A model generated the notes under the pieces. It was given only the letters and a program-made list of their open reading frames with translations. It had not been told where the DNA came from and ran no database searches. Below are positions 35,133 through 45,031 of a stretch of 64,000 bases of DNA, piece by piece (the first letter of the stretch is position 1; every line of letters begins with the position of its first letter). This DNA comes from Uliginosibacterium gangwonense DSM 18521 (GTDB lineage Bacteria > Pseudomonadota > Gammaproteobacteria > Burkholderiales > Rhodocyclaceae), in the NCBI RefSeq assembly GCF_000373965.1, contig NZ_KB892840.1, forward strand, positions 1 through 64,000. Direction: 5' to 3'. Both the position numbers and the translations under genes were made by a program.

Positions 35133-36072
35133 CAAAATCACCGGGGATGCTCGCCTCCGCACGGCCTGAAATGCCCGTGTTGCTGCGATAGGCGACTGGC
35201 GACATCCCCGTCCAGCGCTTGAACTGCCGTGAGAAGTGCGCCGTATCCGAGTAGCCCATGCGCTCGGCGACGCGTTGCACACTCATTTCGCCATCAAGCA
35301 GCAAAGTCTTTGCCCGCTTGAGCTTGATCAGCGAGCGGTACTGGCGCGCAGACATGCCATAGACCTGGCGAAACAGCATGTTGCCATAATCAGGGTGGTA
35401 GCCAAGTCTGCGGATCGCCGACTCGATACAGACGTTGCTCTCGCCCTGTTCAATCTCGCGTTCGATCACCTCGGCCAGACGACTGGCTGTCTGTAGCGCA
35501 GCCTGCGACAAGGCAGGCAGCACGCCATCTTCTTGCAAAAAACCTTCGGCCAGACGTGCCAGCACCTCAAACAGCGCAGCACCACTCCTCAAACGATACA
35601 CCAGCATCGTCTCGGGCGTGGCAGTCTCGGGCCCTGCCATGGTGCGCAACGCCAGCAGGGATTCGCGCACCCGTCGGCCCGTCTCTGTCGAGCCGTCAAT
35701 CAAACGTGTTCCAGCCCGGCACAGCAAGCGACGCAGGGCCAGTTCATCTACATCAAAGTGAACGCAATAGAAGGTCGCCGCCAGCGGAGCACTGGAAGAA
35801 TGAGCATCGAACGGACACACCAGCAGAATGTCACCTTCGTGCTGGACCAGGGTATGCCCTGTCAGCCGGGTATGCTGTTCCCCCTGCTCTTGCAGGATCA
35901 ACTCAAAATAGGGGTGGTCATGGCGCGGGAAAGACCATTTTGGTGGCACGATGCGCAAATGGGTTCCCGTGAGCGAAAACGTGGCGCTCAAATTGGGCTG
36001 CACCATCAGCACATCCGCCCCGTCTGCGGAACGGAAACTAGTGCACGGCGCATGAACAGGAATCATCGGCAT
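35116..36072 (-). CDS. AraC-family transcriptional regulator
   Basis: Regulator of 318 residues. An N-terminal cupin-type sensing domain (FPRHDHPYFELILQEQGEQH) precedes two helix-turn-helix motifs at the C-terminus (KTLLLDGEMSVQRVAERMGY, then SDTAHFSRQFKRWTGMSPVA). Its target and ligand are unknown. It is convergent with rquA and shares 17 bases with its tail. The next upstream gene, the kinase, is also on the minus strand with a 182-base gap that shows no feature. No control link to rquA can be shown from sequence. Confidence 0.93.
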   Translation of the reverse strand: MPMIPVHAPCTSFRSADGADVLMVQPNLSATFSLTGTHLRIVPPKWSFPRHDHPYFELILQEQGEQHTRLTGHTLVQHEGDILLVCPFDAHSSSAPLAATFYCVHFDVDELALRRLLCRAGTRLIDGSTETGRRVRESLLALRTMAGPETATPETMLVYRLRSGAALFEVLARLAEGFLQEDGVLPALSQAALQTASRLAEVIEREIEQGESNVCIESAIRRLGYHPDYGNMLFRQVYGMSARQYRSLIKLKRAKTLLLDGEMSVQRVAERMGYSDTAHFSRQFKRWTGMSPVAYRSNTGISGRAEASIPGDFAMPCA

Positions 36073-36254
36073 AGTCGAGAAGCTTCCACAAAAGCTGGCG
36101 TTCCAAAAGGATTGCGTTTGGGCCGAGAGTTTGTGCTGAGAACGTGGGCTGAGAATCTAGGCCGAGATACGCACACAACCCAAGCGCGTTACTCTAGCAC
36201 TTTGAAGTGCCGCCCAAAGCTCCGCCTGGATCAAAAGCGATCCATGCAACAGTT

Positions 36255-37619
36255 TCAGTCATCCATCAACTGCAGCTCAACCCCTGAGAGCGTTTGATTG
36301 ACGGCTTTGAGTGCGGGCTTGCCATGCTCCCCAATCAATGCTTCGGCTGCATTGAGACGCTTGACCAAGGTAGTGATCAAGCGCGAACGGAAATGATCCA
36401 GACACTCCTCTGACGCCAGCGCCAAGGCTGCCGGAGTAATCTCGATATAGCGCACAATGGTCTTGCTGACTACCGACACACTTTGTGTGTGCTCCACATA
36501 ATCCATGTAGGCTGATTCACCAAAACTCTCCCCCGCACTCACCACTCCCACGGCACGCCCCTTGATAGAGAGTTCCACATCCCCCTCGATCAAAATGCCG
36601 AAGCGTTGGTCGGTGCTCCCCTCCCGGACAAGCTGGGTCATCTCGTCGGCCACCCGCCATGAGGAGATACGGACCACTTCCCAAATCTCGATATCTTCAA
36701 ACTCGGTAAAAAACGGCAGCTTGCGGATCTGGCCAAAGCGGGCGTTGTCGCTGACCTGATCCTTCTCGTCGTAGATCTTGAACTGGATGCCTGAGAGATC
36801 TTTGGCAAACTCCGCCCCGTTTTTGTAGCGGGAGTAGAGATCCTTTTCCATGGCCTTGCGGATCACCGTGTCGACGGCTTCCGGCACATTCGGGTTCAAC
36901 TGGCTGGCCGATGGTGTATCGGTATTGATGATTTTATACACCAGTTGGGCCGGGTTCTTGGCCCGGAACGGCAGGCGCCCGGTCAGCATGTGGAAGAACA
37001 CCACACCCAGCGAGTACAGGTCGGTTTTCTGGTTGAGCGGATAGTTCTTGATCTGCTCAGGCGACATGTAGGCAGGCGAGCCGACACCCATGATGAAGGT
37101 GGAGTCCTGATCGCTCTTCTTATGAACGTTCATCGCCAAACCGAAGTCTGTGATTTTCACATTGTCGTTCTCGTCGACCAGAATATTGGCAGGCTTGATG
37201 TCACGATGCACGATGCCCTGCCGATAGGCGTAATCCAACGCCATACAGCACTTGAAGATGATGCTGGTGGTGCGATGCACGGGCAGCATCTTCTCAAAAC
37301 TACAGTAATCTTCGAGCGACTTGCCAGGGAAGTACTCCATCACGATGTAGGCTTCGTCTGGCTGGATCACCACCTCGAAAATTTTGATGATGTTGGGGTG
37401 ATCAAGTTTGCGTGCAGCCGCTTCCTCCGCCCGCAGCAGCTTGAGCAGGCGGCGGTTCCACTTGGCTTCGTCCTTGGCCCTGTCTCTGAAAGAGATGTAT
37501 TTGACCGCAACTGCCTGAGGGTAGAACGGATTTTCGGCAAGATAAACGGTTGCGGTGGCGCCACGCCCCACTTCGCGCAGGACTTTGTACTTGCCAATGC
37601 GTTCAGGTTGTCCAGACAT
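36255..37619 (-). CDS. Serine/threonine protein kinase with C-terminal cyclic-nucleotide-binding-like domain
   Basis: Hanks-type kinase of 454 residues from the ATG at 37619 ([18 protein letters not shown]). Motifs in order: glycine loop [16 protein letters not shown] lysine, catalytic [20 protein letters not shown], and [10 protein letters not shown] of the activation loop. After about residue 295 there is a cNMP-binding-like beta-roll ([31 protein letters not shown]). No membrane segment or PASTA repeats are visible, so it is cytoplasmic. The fusion suggests kinase activity gated by a nucleotide or other small ligand. It is divergent from grpE; the 230-base gap holds both promoters. Its substrates are unknown. 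Confidence 0.92.
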   Translation of the reverse strand: MSGQPERIGKYKVLREVGRGATATVYLAENPFYPQAVAVKYISFRDRAKDEAKWNRRLLKLLRAEEAAARKLDHPNIIKIFEVVIQPDEAYIVMEYFPGKSLEDYCSFEKMLPVHRTTSIIFKCCMALDYAYRQGIVHRDIKPANILVDENDNVKITDFGLAMNVHKKSDQDSTFIMGVGSPAYMSPEQIKNYPLNQKTDLYSLGVVFFHMLTGRLPFRAKNPAQLVYKIINTDTPSASQLNPNVPEAVDTVIRKAMEKDLYSRYKNGAEFAKDLSGIQFKIYDEKDQVSDNARFGQIRKLPFFTEFEDIEIWEVVRISSWRVADEMTQLVREGSTDQRFGILIEGDVELSIKGRAVGVVSAGESFGESAYMDYVEHTQSVSVVSKTIVRYIEITPAALALASEECLDHFRSRLITTLVKRLNAAEALIGEHGKPALKAVNQTLSGVELQLMDD

Positions 37620-37788
37620 TCGCTGCACTTTCCACTCAAAAACCGTCGTTGGGGCTGTCTGTGTACAATGATATCCCAGCAAGCAGCCAGAATACCGCCC
37701 AACACCGCTGCCACCCTAGATACTGTATAAGCTCACAAGTGAAGAGTGTGAAATATTTCACCGTTTTTCTCAACCTAGCCAAACGATA

Positions 37789-37816
37789 CTTGAAAAGGCG
37801 ATCGACGCCCCAACAT
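37789..37816 (+). promoter_or_regulatory. Candidate sigma-32 (heat-shock) promoter of grpE
   Basis: CTTGAAA (37789-37795) is followed after 12 bases by CCCCAACAT (37808-37816), close to the CTTGAAA / CCCCATNT consensus of RpoH promoters. It lies 33 bases before the grpE ATG. The spacing is one to two bases shorter than usual. Confidence 0.55.
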
Positions 37817-37849
37817 ACACGGGGAAAGTTATCCAAGGAGTCAGTTTTC

Positions 37850-38425
37850 ATGCAGGAAAACCAGGAATTGCAAACACCAGCCCCCGAAGAAGCGCTCAGC
37901 ACCGCTACGGTTTCGGCCACCGAAAACGCCAGTGAAACCGTTGAAACCACAATAGAATCCATTCCCGGCCTGGAAGAACAAATCCGCCAGCTCGAACTCA
38001 AGGCTGCCGAGCACCACGATGCCTGGCTGCGCGCCAAGGCCGAGACTGAAAACGTGCGCCGCCGGGCACAAGAAGACGTGAGCAAGGCAGCCAAATTTGC
38101 CATCGAAAAATTTGCGGGCGAATTGCTCTCAGTCAAAGATAGCCTGGAGCAAACCCTCGCGGTAGAGAACGCTACGCTTGAATCGCTGCGGGACGGTGTG
38201 GATCTGACCCTGCGCAACCTGATCAAGGCGTTTGAAAAGAGCGGCATGCAGGAGATTGCGCCGCTGGGCGAGAAGTTTGATCCGCATAAGCACCAAGCCA
38301 TCAGTTCCATCCCTTCGGATCAACCCGCCAACACGGTGGTGCAGGTCTTCCAGAAGGGTTACCTGCTGGAAGGTCGGATTCTGCGCCCCGCTCTGGTGGC
38401 CGTTTCCAGCGGTTCCGCCGCGTAA
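37850..38425 (+). CDS. grpE: Nucleotide exchange factor GrpE
   Basis: Exchange factor of 191 residues for DnaK. It starts [20 protein letters not shown] with an AAGGAG ribosome binding site. An acidic N-terminus is followed by a long coiled coil ([34 protein letters not shown]) and the C-terminal beta-wing with [20 protein letters not shown] and [11 protein letters not shown]. It is the first gene of the grpE-dnaK-dnaJ cluster, 107 bases before dnaK. Confidence 0.97.
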   Translation: MQENQELQTPAPEEALSTATVSATENASETVETTIESIPGLEEQIRQLELKAAEHHDAWLRAKAETENVRRRAQEDVSKAAKFAIEKFAGELLSVKDSLEQTLAVENATLESLRDGVDLTLRNLIKAFEKSGMQEIAPLGEKFDPHKHQAISSIPSDQPANTVVQVFQKGYLLEGRILRPALVAVSSGSAA

Positions 38426-38532
38426 TGCAAAATTGACGCTTGAAAAGCGCGCAATCAACCCTACATAGCACCCAGGAATGAACATTAGGCGCATCCGGCA
38501 AGAACCCGGAGCGCCATCAAGGAGCTTTTAAC

Positions 38533-40461
38533 ATGGCAAAAATCATCGGTATCGACCTTGGCACCACCAACAGCTGCGTGGCCATCATGGAAGGGGGTCA
38601 GCCCAAGGTTATTGAAAACTCGGAAGGCGCGCGCACAACCCCCTCCATTGTTGCCTACATGGAAGATGGTGAAGTGCTTTGCGGTGCTCCGGCAAAACGT
38701 CAGGCCGTGACCAATGCCAAGAATACCCTCTACGCAGTCAAGCGCCTGATCGGCCGCCGCTTTGAAGAGCGTGAAGTGCAAAAGGACATCAATTTGATGC
38801 CCTATCGCATCATCAAGGCTGACAACGGCGACGCATGGATCGACGTGCGCGACAAGAAAATGGCTCCGCCGCAGATCTCGGCTGACGTGCTGCGCAAGAT
38901 GAAGAAGACCGCTGAAGACTACCTGGGTGAAGAAGTCACCGAGGCCGTCATCACCGTGCCCGCCTACTTCAACGACAGCCAACGCCAGGCCACCAAGGAC
39001 GCAGGCCGCATCGCCGGGCTAGACGTAAAGCGTATCATCAACGAACCGACCGCTGCCGCACTGGCCTTTGGCCTGGATAAGGTGACCAAGAAGGATCAGA
39101 AGATCGCTGTGTTCGACCTCGGCGGCGGTACGTTTGATATCTCGATCATCGAAATCGCTGACGTGGATGGCGACAAGCAGTTTGAAGTGTTGGCCACCAA
39201 CGGCGACACCTTCCTGGGTGGTGAAGACTTCGACCAACGCCTGATCGACTACATCGTTGAAGAATTCAAGAAGATCAACGGTATCGATCTCTCGAAGGAC
39301 GCGATTGCTCTGCAACGCATCAAGGCTGCCGCTGAGCGCGCCAAGATCGAGCTGTCGTCCGGCCAACAGACCGAAATCAACGAGCCGTACATCACCATGG
39401 CCAATGGCGCTCCTGCCCACTTGACCATGAAGATCACCCGCGCCAAGTTCGAGTCGCTGGTCGAGCAACTGGTTGACGCCACCATCGAACCCTGCCGCAA
39501 GGCACTGAAGGACGCGGGCCTGAAGGTTTCTGACATTGATGACGTGATCCTGGTCGGCGGTCAAACCCGCATGCCCAAGGTTCAGGAAAAGGTCAAAGAG
39601 TTCTTCGGCAAGGAAGCCCGCAAGGACGTGAACCCGGACGAAGCGGTTGCCGTGGGTGCTGCCATCCAGGGTGGTGTGCTGCAAGGCGAGGTGAAAGACG
39701 TGCTGCTGCTGGACGTCTGCCCGCTGTCCCTGGGGATCGAAACCCTGGGTGGCGTGATGACTGCGATGATCAAGCGCAACACCACCATCCCGACCAAGCA
39801 TTCGCAAGTGTTCTCGACTGCCGACGACAACCAGCCTGCCGTAACCATCAAGGTCTACCAAGGTGAGCGCGAAATGGCCGCCGGCAACAAGATGCTGGGT
39901 GAATTCAACCTGGAAGGCATTCCGCCCGCACCGCGTGGCGTGCCGCAGATCGAAGTGACCTTCGACATCGACGCCAACGGCATCCTGCACGTCAAGGCTG
40001 CCGACAAGGCAACGGGCAAGGAAAACAAGATCACCATCAAGGCCAACTCTGGTTTGTCGGAAGATGAAATCCAGAACATGGTCAACGACGCCGCTTCCCA
40101 TGCGGAAGAAGACAAGCGTCAACATGAGTTGATCGACGCCCGCAACCAGTGCGACGCTCTGATCCACACCACCAAGAAGGCGCTCGGTGAGCATGGTGAC
40201 AAGGTCAGCGCAGACGAAAAGGGCAAGATCGAAGCCGCATTGAAGGACGCCGAGGAAGCCATGAAGGGTTCCGACAAGGCCGAAATCGAAGCAAAGGCCC
40301 AAGCACTGGCCACAGCCAGCCAGAAGCTCGGGGAGGCCATGTACGCCCAGCAACAGGCCGCTGAAGGCGCAGCCGGTGCCCAAGCGGGTGAACAGGCCAA
40401 GCCTGCTGCGGATGACAACGTGGTGGATGCTGAATTCACTGAAGTGAAGGACAAGAAGTAA
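38533..40461 (+). CDS. dnaK: Chaperone DnaK (Hsp70)
   Basis: Hsp70 of 642 residues. It begins [20 protein letters not shown]. ATPase motifs are [15 protein letters not shown] near residue 195 and [14 protein letters not shown] near 338. The substrate-binding domain and the acidic C-terminal tail, ending [16 protein letters not shown], are complete. It lies between grpE and dnaJ, with a terminator after it. Codon use is strongly biased, as expected of a highly expressed gene. Confidence 0.99.
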   Translation: MAKIIGIDLGTTNSCVAIMEGGQPKVIENSEGARTTPSIVAYMEDGEVLCGAPAKRQAVTNAKNTLYAVKRLIGRRFEEREVQKDINLMPYRIIKADNGDAWIDVRDKKMAPPQISADVLRKMKKTAEDYLGEEVTEAVITVPAYFNDSQRQATKDAGRIAGLDVKRIINEPTAAALAFGLDKVTKKDQKIAVFDLGGGTFDISIIEIADVDGDKQFEVLATNGDTFLGGEDFDQRLIDYIVEEFKKINGIDLSKDAIALQRIKAAAERAKIELSSGQQTEINEPYITMANGAPAHLTMKITRAKFESLVEQLVDATIEPCRKALKDAGLKVSDIDDVILVGGQTRMPKVQEKVKEFFGKEARKDVNPDEAVAVGAAIQGGVLQGEVKDVLLLDVCPLSLGIETLGGVMTAMIKRNTTIPTKHSQVFSTADDNQPAVTIKVYQGEREMAAGNKMLGEFNLEGIPPAPRGVPQIEVTFDIDANGILHVKAADKATGKENKITIKANSGLSEDEIQNMVNDAASHAEEDKRQHELIDARNQCDALIHTTKKALGEHGDKVSADEKGKIEAALKDAEEAMKGSDKAEIEAKAQALATASQKLGEAMYAQQQAAEGAAGAQAGEQAKPAADDNVVDAEFTEVKDKK

Positions 40462-40473
40462 TTGTCTTTGTGG

Positions 40474-40516
40474 TGCTGCCTGCGTCATCCTGTGAAGCAG
40501 GCAGCATCAAGCTTTT
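40474..40516 (+). terminator. Terminator after dnaK
   Basis: TGCTGCCTGC (40474-40483) pairs perfectly with GCAGGCAGCA (40497-40506), followed by TCAAGCTTTT. It may give partial readthrough into dnaJ, which starts 155 bases later. Confidence 0.7.
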
Positions 40517-40670
40517 ACTGAAGTATCATGCGCAGGGACGAAGCCTAGGCATCAGTCCCTTTTACGCATGGATGCACCAGAAAGTAATGACGAGCAGCCT
40601 TTACTGACAAATCTGTCGCTTTGCCAGCAAAGGCAGCGATGTTCCCCCTGATTCTCGATTTTCACCCGAC

Positions 40671-41807
40671 ATGGCAAAACGCGATTATTACGAAGTCCTT
40701 GGCGTCGCCCGGGATGCGTCAGACGACGACATCAAAAAGGCCTACCGCAAGCAGGCCATGAAACACCACCCGGACCGCAACCCGGACGACAAGAGCGCGG
40801 AAGAGAAATTCAAGGAGGCCAAGGAAGCCTACGAGATACTCTCCGACGATCAAAAGCGCGCAGCCTATGATCGCTATGGACACGCGGGCGTAGACTCCTC
40901 TGCCGGAGGCGGCGGTTTTGGTGGCGGCCAGGGTTTCGACGGCTTTTCCGACGCTTTTGGCGGCATCTTTGACGAAATTTTCGGTGGTCGTGCGGGTGGC
41001 GGTGGCGGAAGCCAACGCGTCTATCGCGGTGCTGACCTGCGCTACACCCTGGAAATCTCCCTGGAAGAAGCCGCACGCGGGATTGAAAAGACCATCCGCA
41101 TTCCGGTCATGGAAGAATGCGGGGTCTGCCATGGCTCTGGCGCCAAGGCTGGCACCCAGCCCAAGACCTGCCCTACCTGCGGCGGCGCGGGTCAGGTACG
41201 CATCCAGCAAGGCTTCTTCTCCATCCAGCAGACATGCCCGAAGTGTCATGGCTCTGGCCGCATCATCACTGATCCTTGCGGTGAATGCCATGGTGCAGGT
41301 CGCGTCAAGAAGCAAAAGACCCTGGAAGTCAAAATCCCCGCCGGGATCGATGAAGGCATGCGCCTGCGTACCCCGGGCTACGGTGAGCCGGGCGTAAACG
41401 GTGGACCATCGGGCGATCTTTTCGTCGAGATCCATATCAAGGAACATAGTGTCTTCGAACGCAATGGGGACGATCTGCATTGTGAAATGCCGATCAGCTT
41501 TACCACAGCAGCATTGGGTGGCGAAATCGAAATCCCGACCCTGGACGGCGCAGCTGGCATCAAGATCCCTGCCGAAACCCAGACGGGCAAGGTATTCCGC
41601 CTGCGTGGCAAGGGTATCCGCAATGTTCGCAGCGGCCATCATGGCGACCTGCATTGCCACGTAGTGGTGGAGACACCGGTAAAACTGACTGATCGCCAAA
41701 AGGAACTGCTGCGCGAATTTGATGCCTGCTGCCGCGAGCAAGGCTCTGCGCATAACCCGAAGGCACAATCCTGGATGGACAAGGTTCGCGACTTTTTCAG
41801 CAGCTAA
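40671..41807 (+). CDS. dnaJ: Co-chaperone DnaJ
   Basis: Type I J-protein of 378 residues. The J domain has the [15 protein letters not shown] signature, followed by a Gly/Phe-rich stretch (about 75-110). The zinc domain has four CxxCxGxG repeats: [24 protein letters not shown] and CGECHGAG. The C-terminal peptide-binding domain is complete. It stimulates DnaK ATPase activity. A strong terminator follows at 41821. Confidence 0.98.
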   Translation: MAKRDYYEVLGVARDASDDDIKKAYRKQAMKHHPDRNPDDKSAEEKFKEAKEAYEILSDDQKRAAYDRYGHAGVDSSAGGGGFGGGQGFDGFSDAFGGIFDEIFGGRAGGGGGSQRVYRGADLRYTLEISLEEAARGIEKTIRIPVMEECGVCHGSGAKAGTQPKTCPTCGGAGQVRIQQGFFSIQQTCPKCHGSGRIITDPCGECHGAGRVKKQKTLEVKIPAGIDEGMRLRTPGYGEPGVNGGPSGDLFVEIHIKEHSVFERNGDDLHCEMPISFTTAALGGEIEIPTLDGAAGIKIPAETQTGKVFRLRGKGIRNVRSGHHGDLHCHVVVETPVKLTDRQKELLREFDACCREQGSAHNPKAQSWMDKVRDFFSS

Positions 41808-41820
41808 TCATTTGTTTTTC

Positions 41821-41856
41821 AAAAAAATAGCCGTCCAACCGGACGGCTATTTTTTT
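41821..41856 (+). terminator. Terminator after dnaJ
   Basis: A 16-base perfect stem (41821-41836 with 41841-41856) with loop AACC, flanked by seven A on one side and seven T on the other. It is a strong rho-independent terminator able to act in both directions. Confidence 0.93.
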
Positions 41857-41961
41857 GGCCTGATGTTTATCTTCCTTAAGAATTGGTCAGTCTGGCAGTA
41901 GGGGAAATTCCAGCGATGGGGTCACCACGTTATAATCGGTTTTTATCGAGGAGATAGACGA

Positions 41962-42762
41962 ATGGGATTTCTGGCAGGCAAGCGTATCCTGATTACTGGC
42001 GTACTAAGCACCCGTTCAATCGCCTATGGCGTTGCCATGGCCATGCACCGTGAAGGCGCCGAGCTTGCATTCACCTACCAGAATGACCGCATCAAGGATC
42101 GCGTCGCCGAACTGGCCCGGGATTTTGGCAGCCCCCTGCTCTTCCCTTGCGACGTGCAGGATGACGCTCAGATCACCGCTTTGTTTGAGTCGATTGGCAA
42201 AATCTGGGGGGGCCTGGATGGTTTTGTCCACTCCATCGCCTACGCCCCTGGCGAAGCACTCAAGGGGGATTTCCTCGACGGCCTGTCGCGTGACGCTTTC
42301 CGCACCGCCCACGAGATCAGCAGCTACAGCTTTGCTGCCATGCTCAAAGCTGCCCGCCCCTTGCTGAAGGGCCGCCCCAACCCTTGTGCCCTGACGCTGA
42401 CCTACCTGGGTGCCGTGCGCACCATGCCCAATTACAACATCATGGGCGTTGCCAAAGCCAGTCTTGAGTCCTCGGTGCGTTACATGGCCGCTGCAGTCGG
42501 GCCGGAAGGCATTCGTGTCAACGCAGTGTCTGCCGGGCCGATCCGCACGCTTGCGGCTTTGGGCGTCAGTGGCTTTGGAAAGCTGCTGACCTTCAATGAA
42601 AAGAATGCCCCCCTGCGCCGCAACGTCACGATTGAAGAGGTGGGCAATGCAGCCGCGTTCCTGTGCTCTGATCTGGCTTCCGGCATCACGGCCGAAATCC
42701 TGTATGTGGATGGTGGCTTCAACACCGTCGCGCTGGGCACCGAAGACCCATACGGAGTGTGA
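41962..42762 (+). CDS. fabI: Enoyl-[acyl-carrier-protein] reductase FabI
   Basis: NADH-dependent reductase of 266 residues that completes each cycle of fatty acid elongation. The nucleotide-binding start is [20 protein letters not shown], with the family feature [10 protein letters not shown]. The catalytic Tyr and Lys are in [20 protein letters not shown], and the substrate loop follows ([20 protein letters not shown]). It is monocistronic, with a ribosome binding site and a terminator at 42792. It is the usual target of triclosan-type inhibitors. Confidence 0.97.
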   Translation: MGFLAGKRILITGVLSTRSIAYGVAMAMHREGAELAFTYQNDRIKDRVAELARDFGSPLLFPCDVQDDAQITALFESIGKIWGGLDGFVHSIAYAPGEALKGDFLDGLSRDAFRTAHEISSYSFAAMLKAARPLLKGRPNPCALTLTYLGAVRTMPNYNIMGVAKASLESSVRYMAAAVGPEGIRVNAVSAGPIRTLAALGVSGFGKLLTFNEKNAPLRRNVTIEEVGNAAAFLCSDLASGITAEILYVDGGFNTVALGTEDPYGV

Positions 42763-42791
42763 GTGCCCCCGGCAAAGCAGCATCCATGCAT

Positions 42792-42814
42792 AAAGGGCCA
42801 TCGGGCCCTTTTTT
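42792..42814 (+). terminator. Terminator after fabI
   Basis: AAAGGGCC (42792-42799) pairs with GGCCCTTT (42804-42811), with loop ATCG and a run of T following. Confidence 0.9.
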
Positions 42815-42951
42815 CTTGTTCCTCTTCTATCAGGATTGCCATAGTCTATTGTTTGATTGCATCTTTGTTTAGAACAAATCGATGCTTCCGCATCAGCCAG
42901 ACACTTGTTACGCTGGCAGCTGACCCGATTCCAAATAACAGGGAGCTTCAG

Positions 42952-43986
42952 ATGATTCATTCGCTTTTTCGCCGTACCGGCCTGGCAGTCCCTTTCATAC
43001 TGGCTGCACTAGCCAGCACGCCCGCCCATGCGGGCAAAACGCTGGATGCCATCAAGCAGCGCGGCAACATTCAATGTGGCGTCAGCACAGGCGTAGCAGG
43101 TTTCTCGCTGCCTGACAGCAAAGGCGTATGGTCAGGGCTGGATGTGGATTTCTGCCGTGGCATCGCCGCTGCAGTGCTGGGCGACCCCAACAAGGTCAAT
43201 TTCGTCCCCCTCAACCCACAACAACGCTTCTCCGCCCTGCAGTCTGGTGAAGTGGACTTGCTGGCGCGTAATACCACCTGGAGCCTGAGCCGGGATGCTT
43301 CCCTGGGCCTGAGCTTCACCGGCGTCAATTATTATGACGGCCAAGGCTTTCTGGTGCCCAAGAAACTCAAACTCACCAGTGCCAAGCAACTCAAGAACGC
43401 TGAAATCTGCGTGCAATCAGGCACCACCAATGAAAAGAATCTGGCCGATTACTTCCGTGCCCAGAACATCAAGATCAAACCCGTGGTGTTTGAAGGCTTC
43501 GAAGCCTCCTTCAAGGCCTTCTTCTCTGGTCGTTGCCAAGCCTATACCACCGACATCTCCGGTCTTGCCGGCGTGCGCAACAAGGAAGCCAAAAACCCGG
43601 ACGATTACGTGATTCTGCCTGAGGTGATTTCCAAGGAACCGCTGGGCCCGGCAGTGCGGCGCGGTGATGATGAATGGTTTGCGATTGTACGCTGGACGGC
43701 CTTTGCCCTGATTGAAGCTGAAGAATATGGCATCACCAAGGCCAATGTCGTCAGCCTCAAAGACAGCAAAGACCCCAACATCGGGCGCCTATTGGGTTCC
43801 ACGGAAGACTCCGGCAAACTGCTGGGGCTGGATCGTGAGTGGGCTTTCCGTGCGGTCAAAGCAGTTGGCAATTACGGGGAAATCTTCGCCCGCAACGTGG
43901 GGCCGGATTCTGTTCTTAAGCTTCCGCGCGGTTTGAACAATCTGTGGAACAAGGGCGGTATTCTCTACGCGCCTCCGATCCGTTAA
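42952..43986 (+). CDS. aapJ: General L-amino acid ABC transporter substrate-binding protein (AapJ-like)
   Basis: Periplasmic binding protein of 344 residues with a signal peptide (LAVPFILAALASTPAHA). Family marks are IKQRGNIQCGVSTGVAGFSL and GVWSGLDVDFCRGIAAAVLG. I chose the ATG at 42952 (MIHSLFRRTG), which has a GGGAGC site; the longer open frame from 42763 is not coding. It heads aapJ-aapQ-aapM, and a hairpin between aapJ and aapQ probably limits permease expression. It takes up a broad range of amino acids in related bacteria. Confidence 0.92.
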   Translation: MIHSLFRRTGLAVPFILAALASTPAHAGKTLDAIKQRGNIQCGVSTGVAGFSLPDSKGVWSGLDVDFCRGIAAAVLGDPNKVNFVPLNPQQRFSALQSGEVDLLARNTTWSLSRDASLGLSFTGVNYYDGQGFLVPKKLKLTSAKQLKNAEICVQSGTTNEKNLADYFRAQNIKIKPVVFEGFEASFKAFFSGRCQAYTTDISGLAGVRNKEAKNPDDYVILPEVISKEPLGPAVRRGDDEWFAIVRWTAFALIEAEEYGITKANVVSLKDSKDPNIGRLLGSTEDSGKLLGLDREWAFRAVKAVGNYGEIFARNVGPDSVLKLPRGLNNLWNKGGILYAPPIR

Positions 43987-44008
43987 GCTTTCCCCTTATC
44001 CCTCTCAC

Positions 44009-44036
44009 CGGGCTGCTTCACCGCAGCCCGTTTCTT
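44009..44036 (+). terminator. Attenuating hairpin between aapJ and aapQ
   Basis: CGGGCTGC (44009-44016) pairs with GCAGCCCG (44023-44030), followed by TTTCTT. In binding-protein operons such a partial terminator gives more binding protein than permease. Confidence 0.75.
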
Positions 44037-44038
44037 GA

Positions 44039-45031
44039 ATGTCATCTTCCTTCTCTCAACATCCAGGCGTTCTGCGCCGATGGTTGCCGCAGGTCCTGGT
44101 GGTATCGATTCTGGGTGTGCTACTTGCATGGTTAGGCCACAACGTACTGGACAACATGCGTGAGCGCGGTATCCGCGCAGGCTTCGATTTCCTGTTTGAC
44201 CCAGCTGGCTTCGAAATTGGTGAAGGCATCCTGAGTTATGATGCCGCACAGCCGCTCTGGCGGGCGTTTGCCATGGGCATCCTCAACACCTTGCGGGTTG
44301 CCATTCCTTCCATTGTCATTGCGACTTTGCTGGGCAGCCTGATCGGCTTGGGCCGACTCAGCACCACACCCTCGCTACGCAAACTCTGCGGTTTCTGTGT
44401 GGAAAGCCTACGCAACATCCCGCTTCTGCTCCAACTGCTGATGTGGTATTTCGCACTGACCAGCCTGCTGCCAGATGCCAGCGACGCCATCAGCCCGCTG
44501 CCCGGCGTGCTAATCAGCAAGGGGGGGCTTTTCCTACCCGCCTGGAGTTGCGTAGGAGGAGGCTGTAGCTGGAACCTGCCACACCTTGAAGGCTTCGGTA
44601 TCGAAGGTGGCTGGTCGCTCAGCCCGGAATACCTCGCTGTGCTCACTGCCTTGAGCCTGTACAGTGCCGTATTCATCGCAGAAATCGTCCGGGGTGGCAT
44701 CCAATCTGTATCTGCCGGGCAGATCGCTGCGGCCCAGGCGCTGGGCATGCGCCCATTGCAAATCCTGCGCCACATCACCATACCGTTGGCATTGCGGGCC
44801 ATCGTGCCCGCGCTCACCAATCAATTCCTGAACCTCAGCAAAAACTCATCTCTGGCCGTCGCCGTCGGCTACCCCGAGCTTGTCTCCATTGCCAACACAT
44901 CTATCAACCAGAGTGGCCGGGCCTTTGAGTGCATTGTGATCGTCATGGCGGTCTACCTCACGCTCTCCCTGATCACCGCATTATTGATGAATCTGTATAA
45001 CGCCCGCGTGGCGCTCAGGGGGGCAAAATGA
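44039..45031 (+). CDS. aapQ: Amino acid ABC transporter permease AapQ
   Basis: Inner-membrane permease of 330 residues, HisM/GlnP type. The N-terminal FDFLFDPAGFEIGEGILSYD is an AapQ mark, and the family signature with the EAA-type loop is SVSAGQIAAAQALGMRPLQI. Several membrane segments are present (ILNTLRVAIPSIVIATLLGS, later AVYLTLSLITALL). Its stop overlaps the aapM start by four bases (ATGA). It acts with AapM; no ATPase gene is adjacent. Confidence 0.93.
   Translation: MSSSFSQHPGVLRRWLPQVLVVSILGVLLAWLGHNVLDNMRERGIRAGFDFLFDPAGFEIGEGILSYDAAQPLWRAFAMGILNTLRVAIPSIVIATLLGSLIGLGRLSTTPSLRKLCGFCVESLRNIPLLLQLLMWYFALTSLLPDASDAISPLPGVLISKGGLFLPAWSCVGGGCSWNLPHLEGFGIEGGWSLSPEYLAVLTALSLYSAVFIAEIVRGGIQSVSAGQIAAAQALGMRPLQILRHITIPLALRAIVPALTNQFLNLSKNSSLAVAVGYPELVSIANTSINQSGRAFECIVIVMAVYLTLSLITALLMNLYNARVALRGAK

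Noticed and set aside
39019-40488. A 489-codon open frame antisense to dnaK
   Set aside because: Long antisense frames opposite dnaK are a well-known artefact of its strong codon bias (they have been misannotated as NAD-specific glutamate dehydrogenase). No ribosome binding site and the sense gene is certain.
40568-40651. A 27-codon frame between dnaK and dnaJ
   Set aside because: No ribosome binding site and nothing to support translation; probably chance.
40719-41768. A 349-codon open frame antisense to dnaJ
   Set aside because: It is a shadow of the dnaJ codon pattern; the sense strand has all four zinc repeats and the J domain.
42016-42960. A 314-codon frame antisense to fabI
   Set aside because: fabI is complete on the plus strand, and this frame crosses its terminator.
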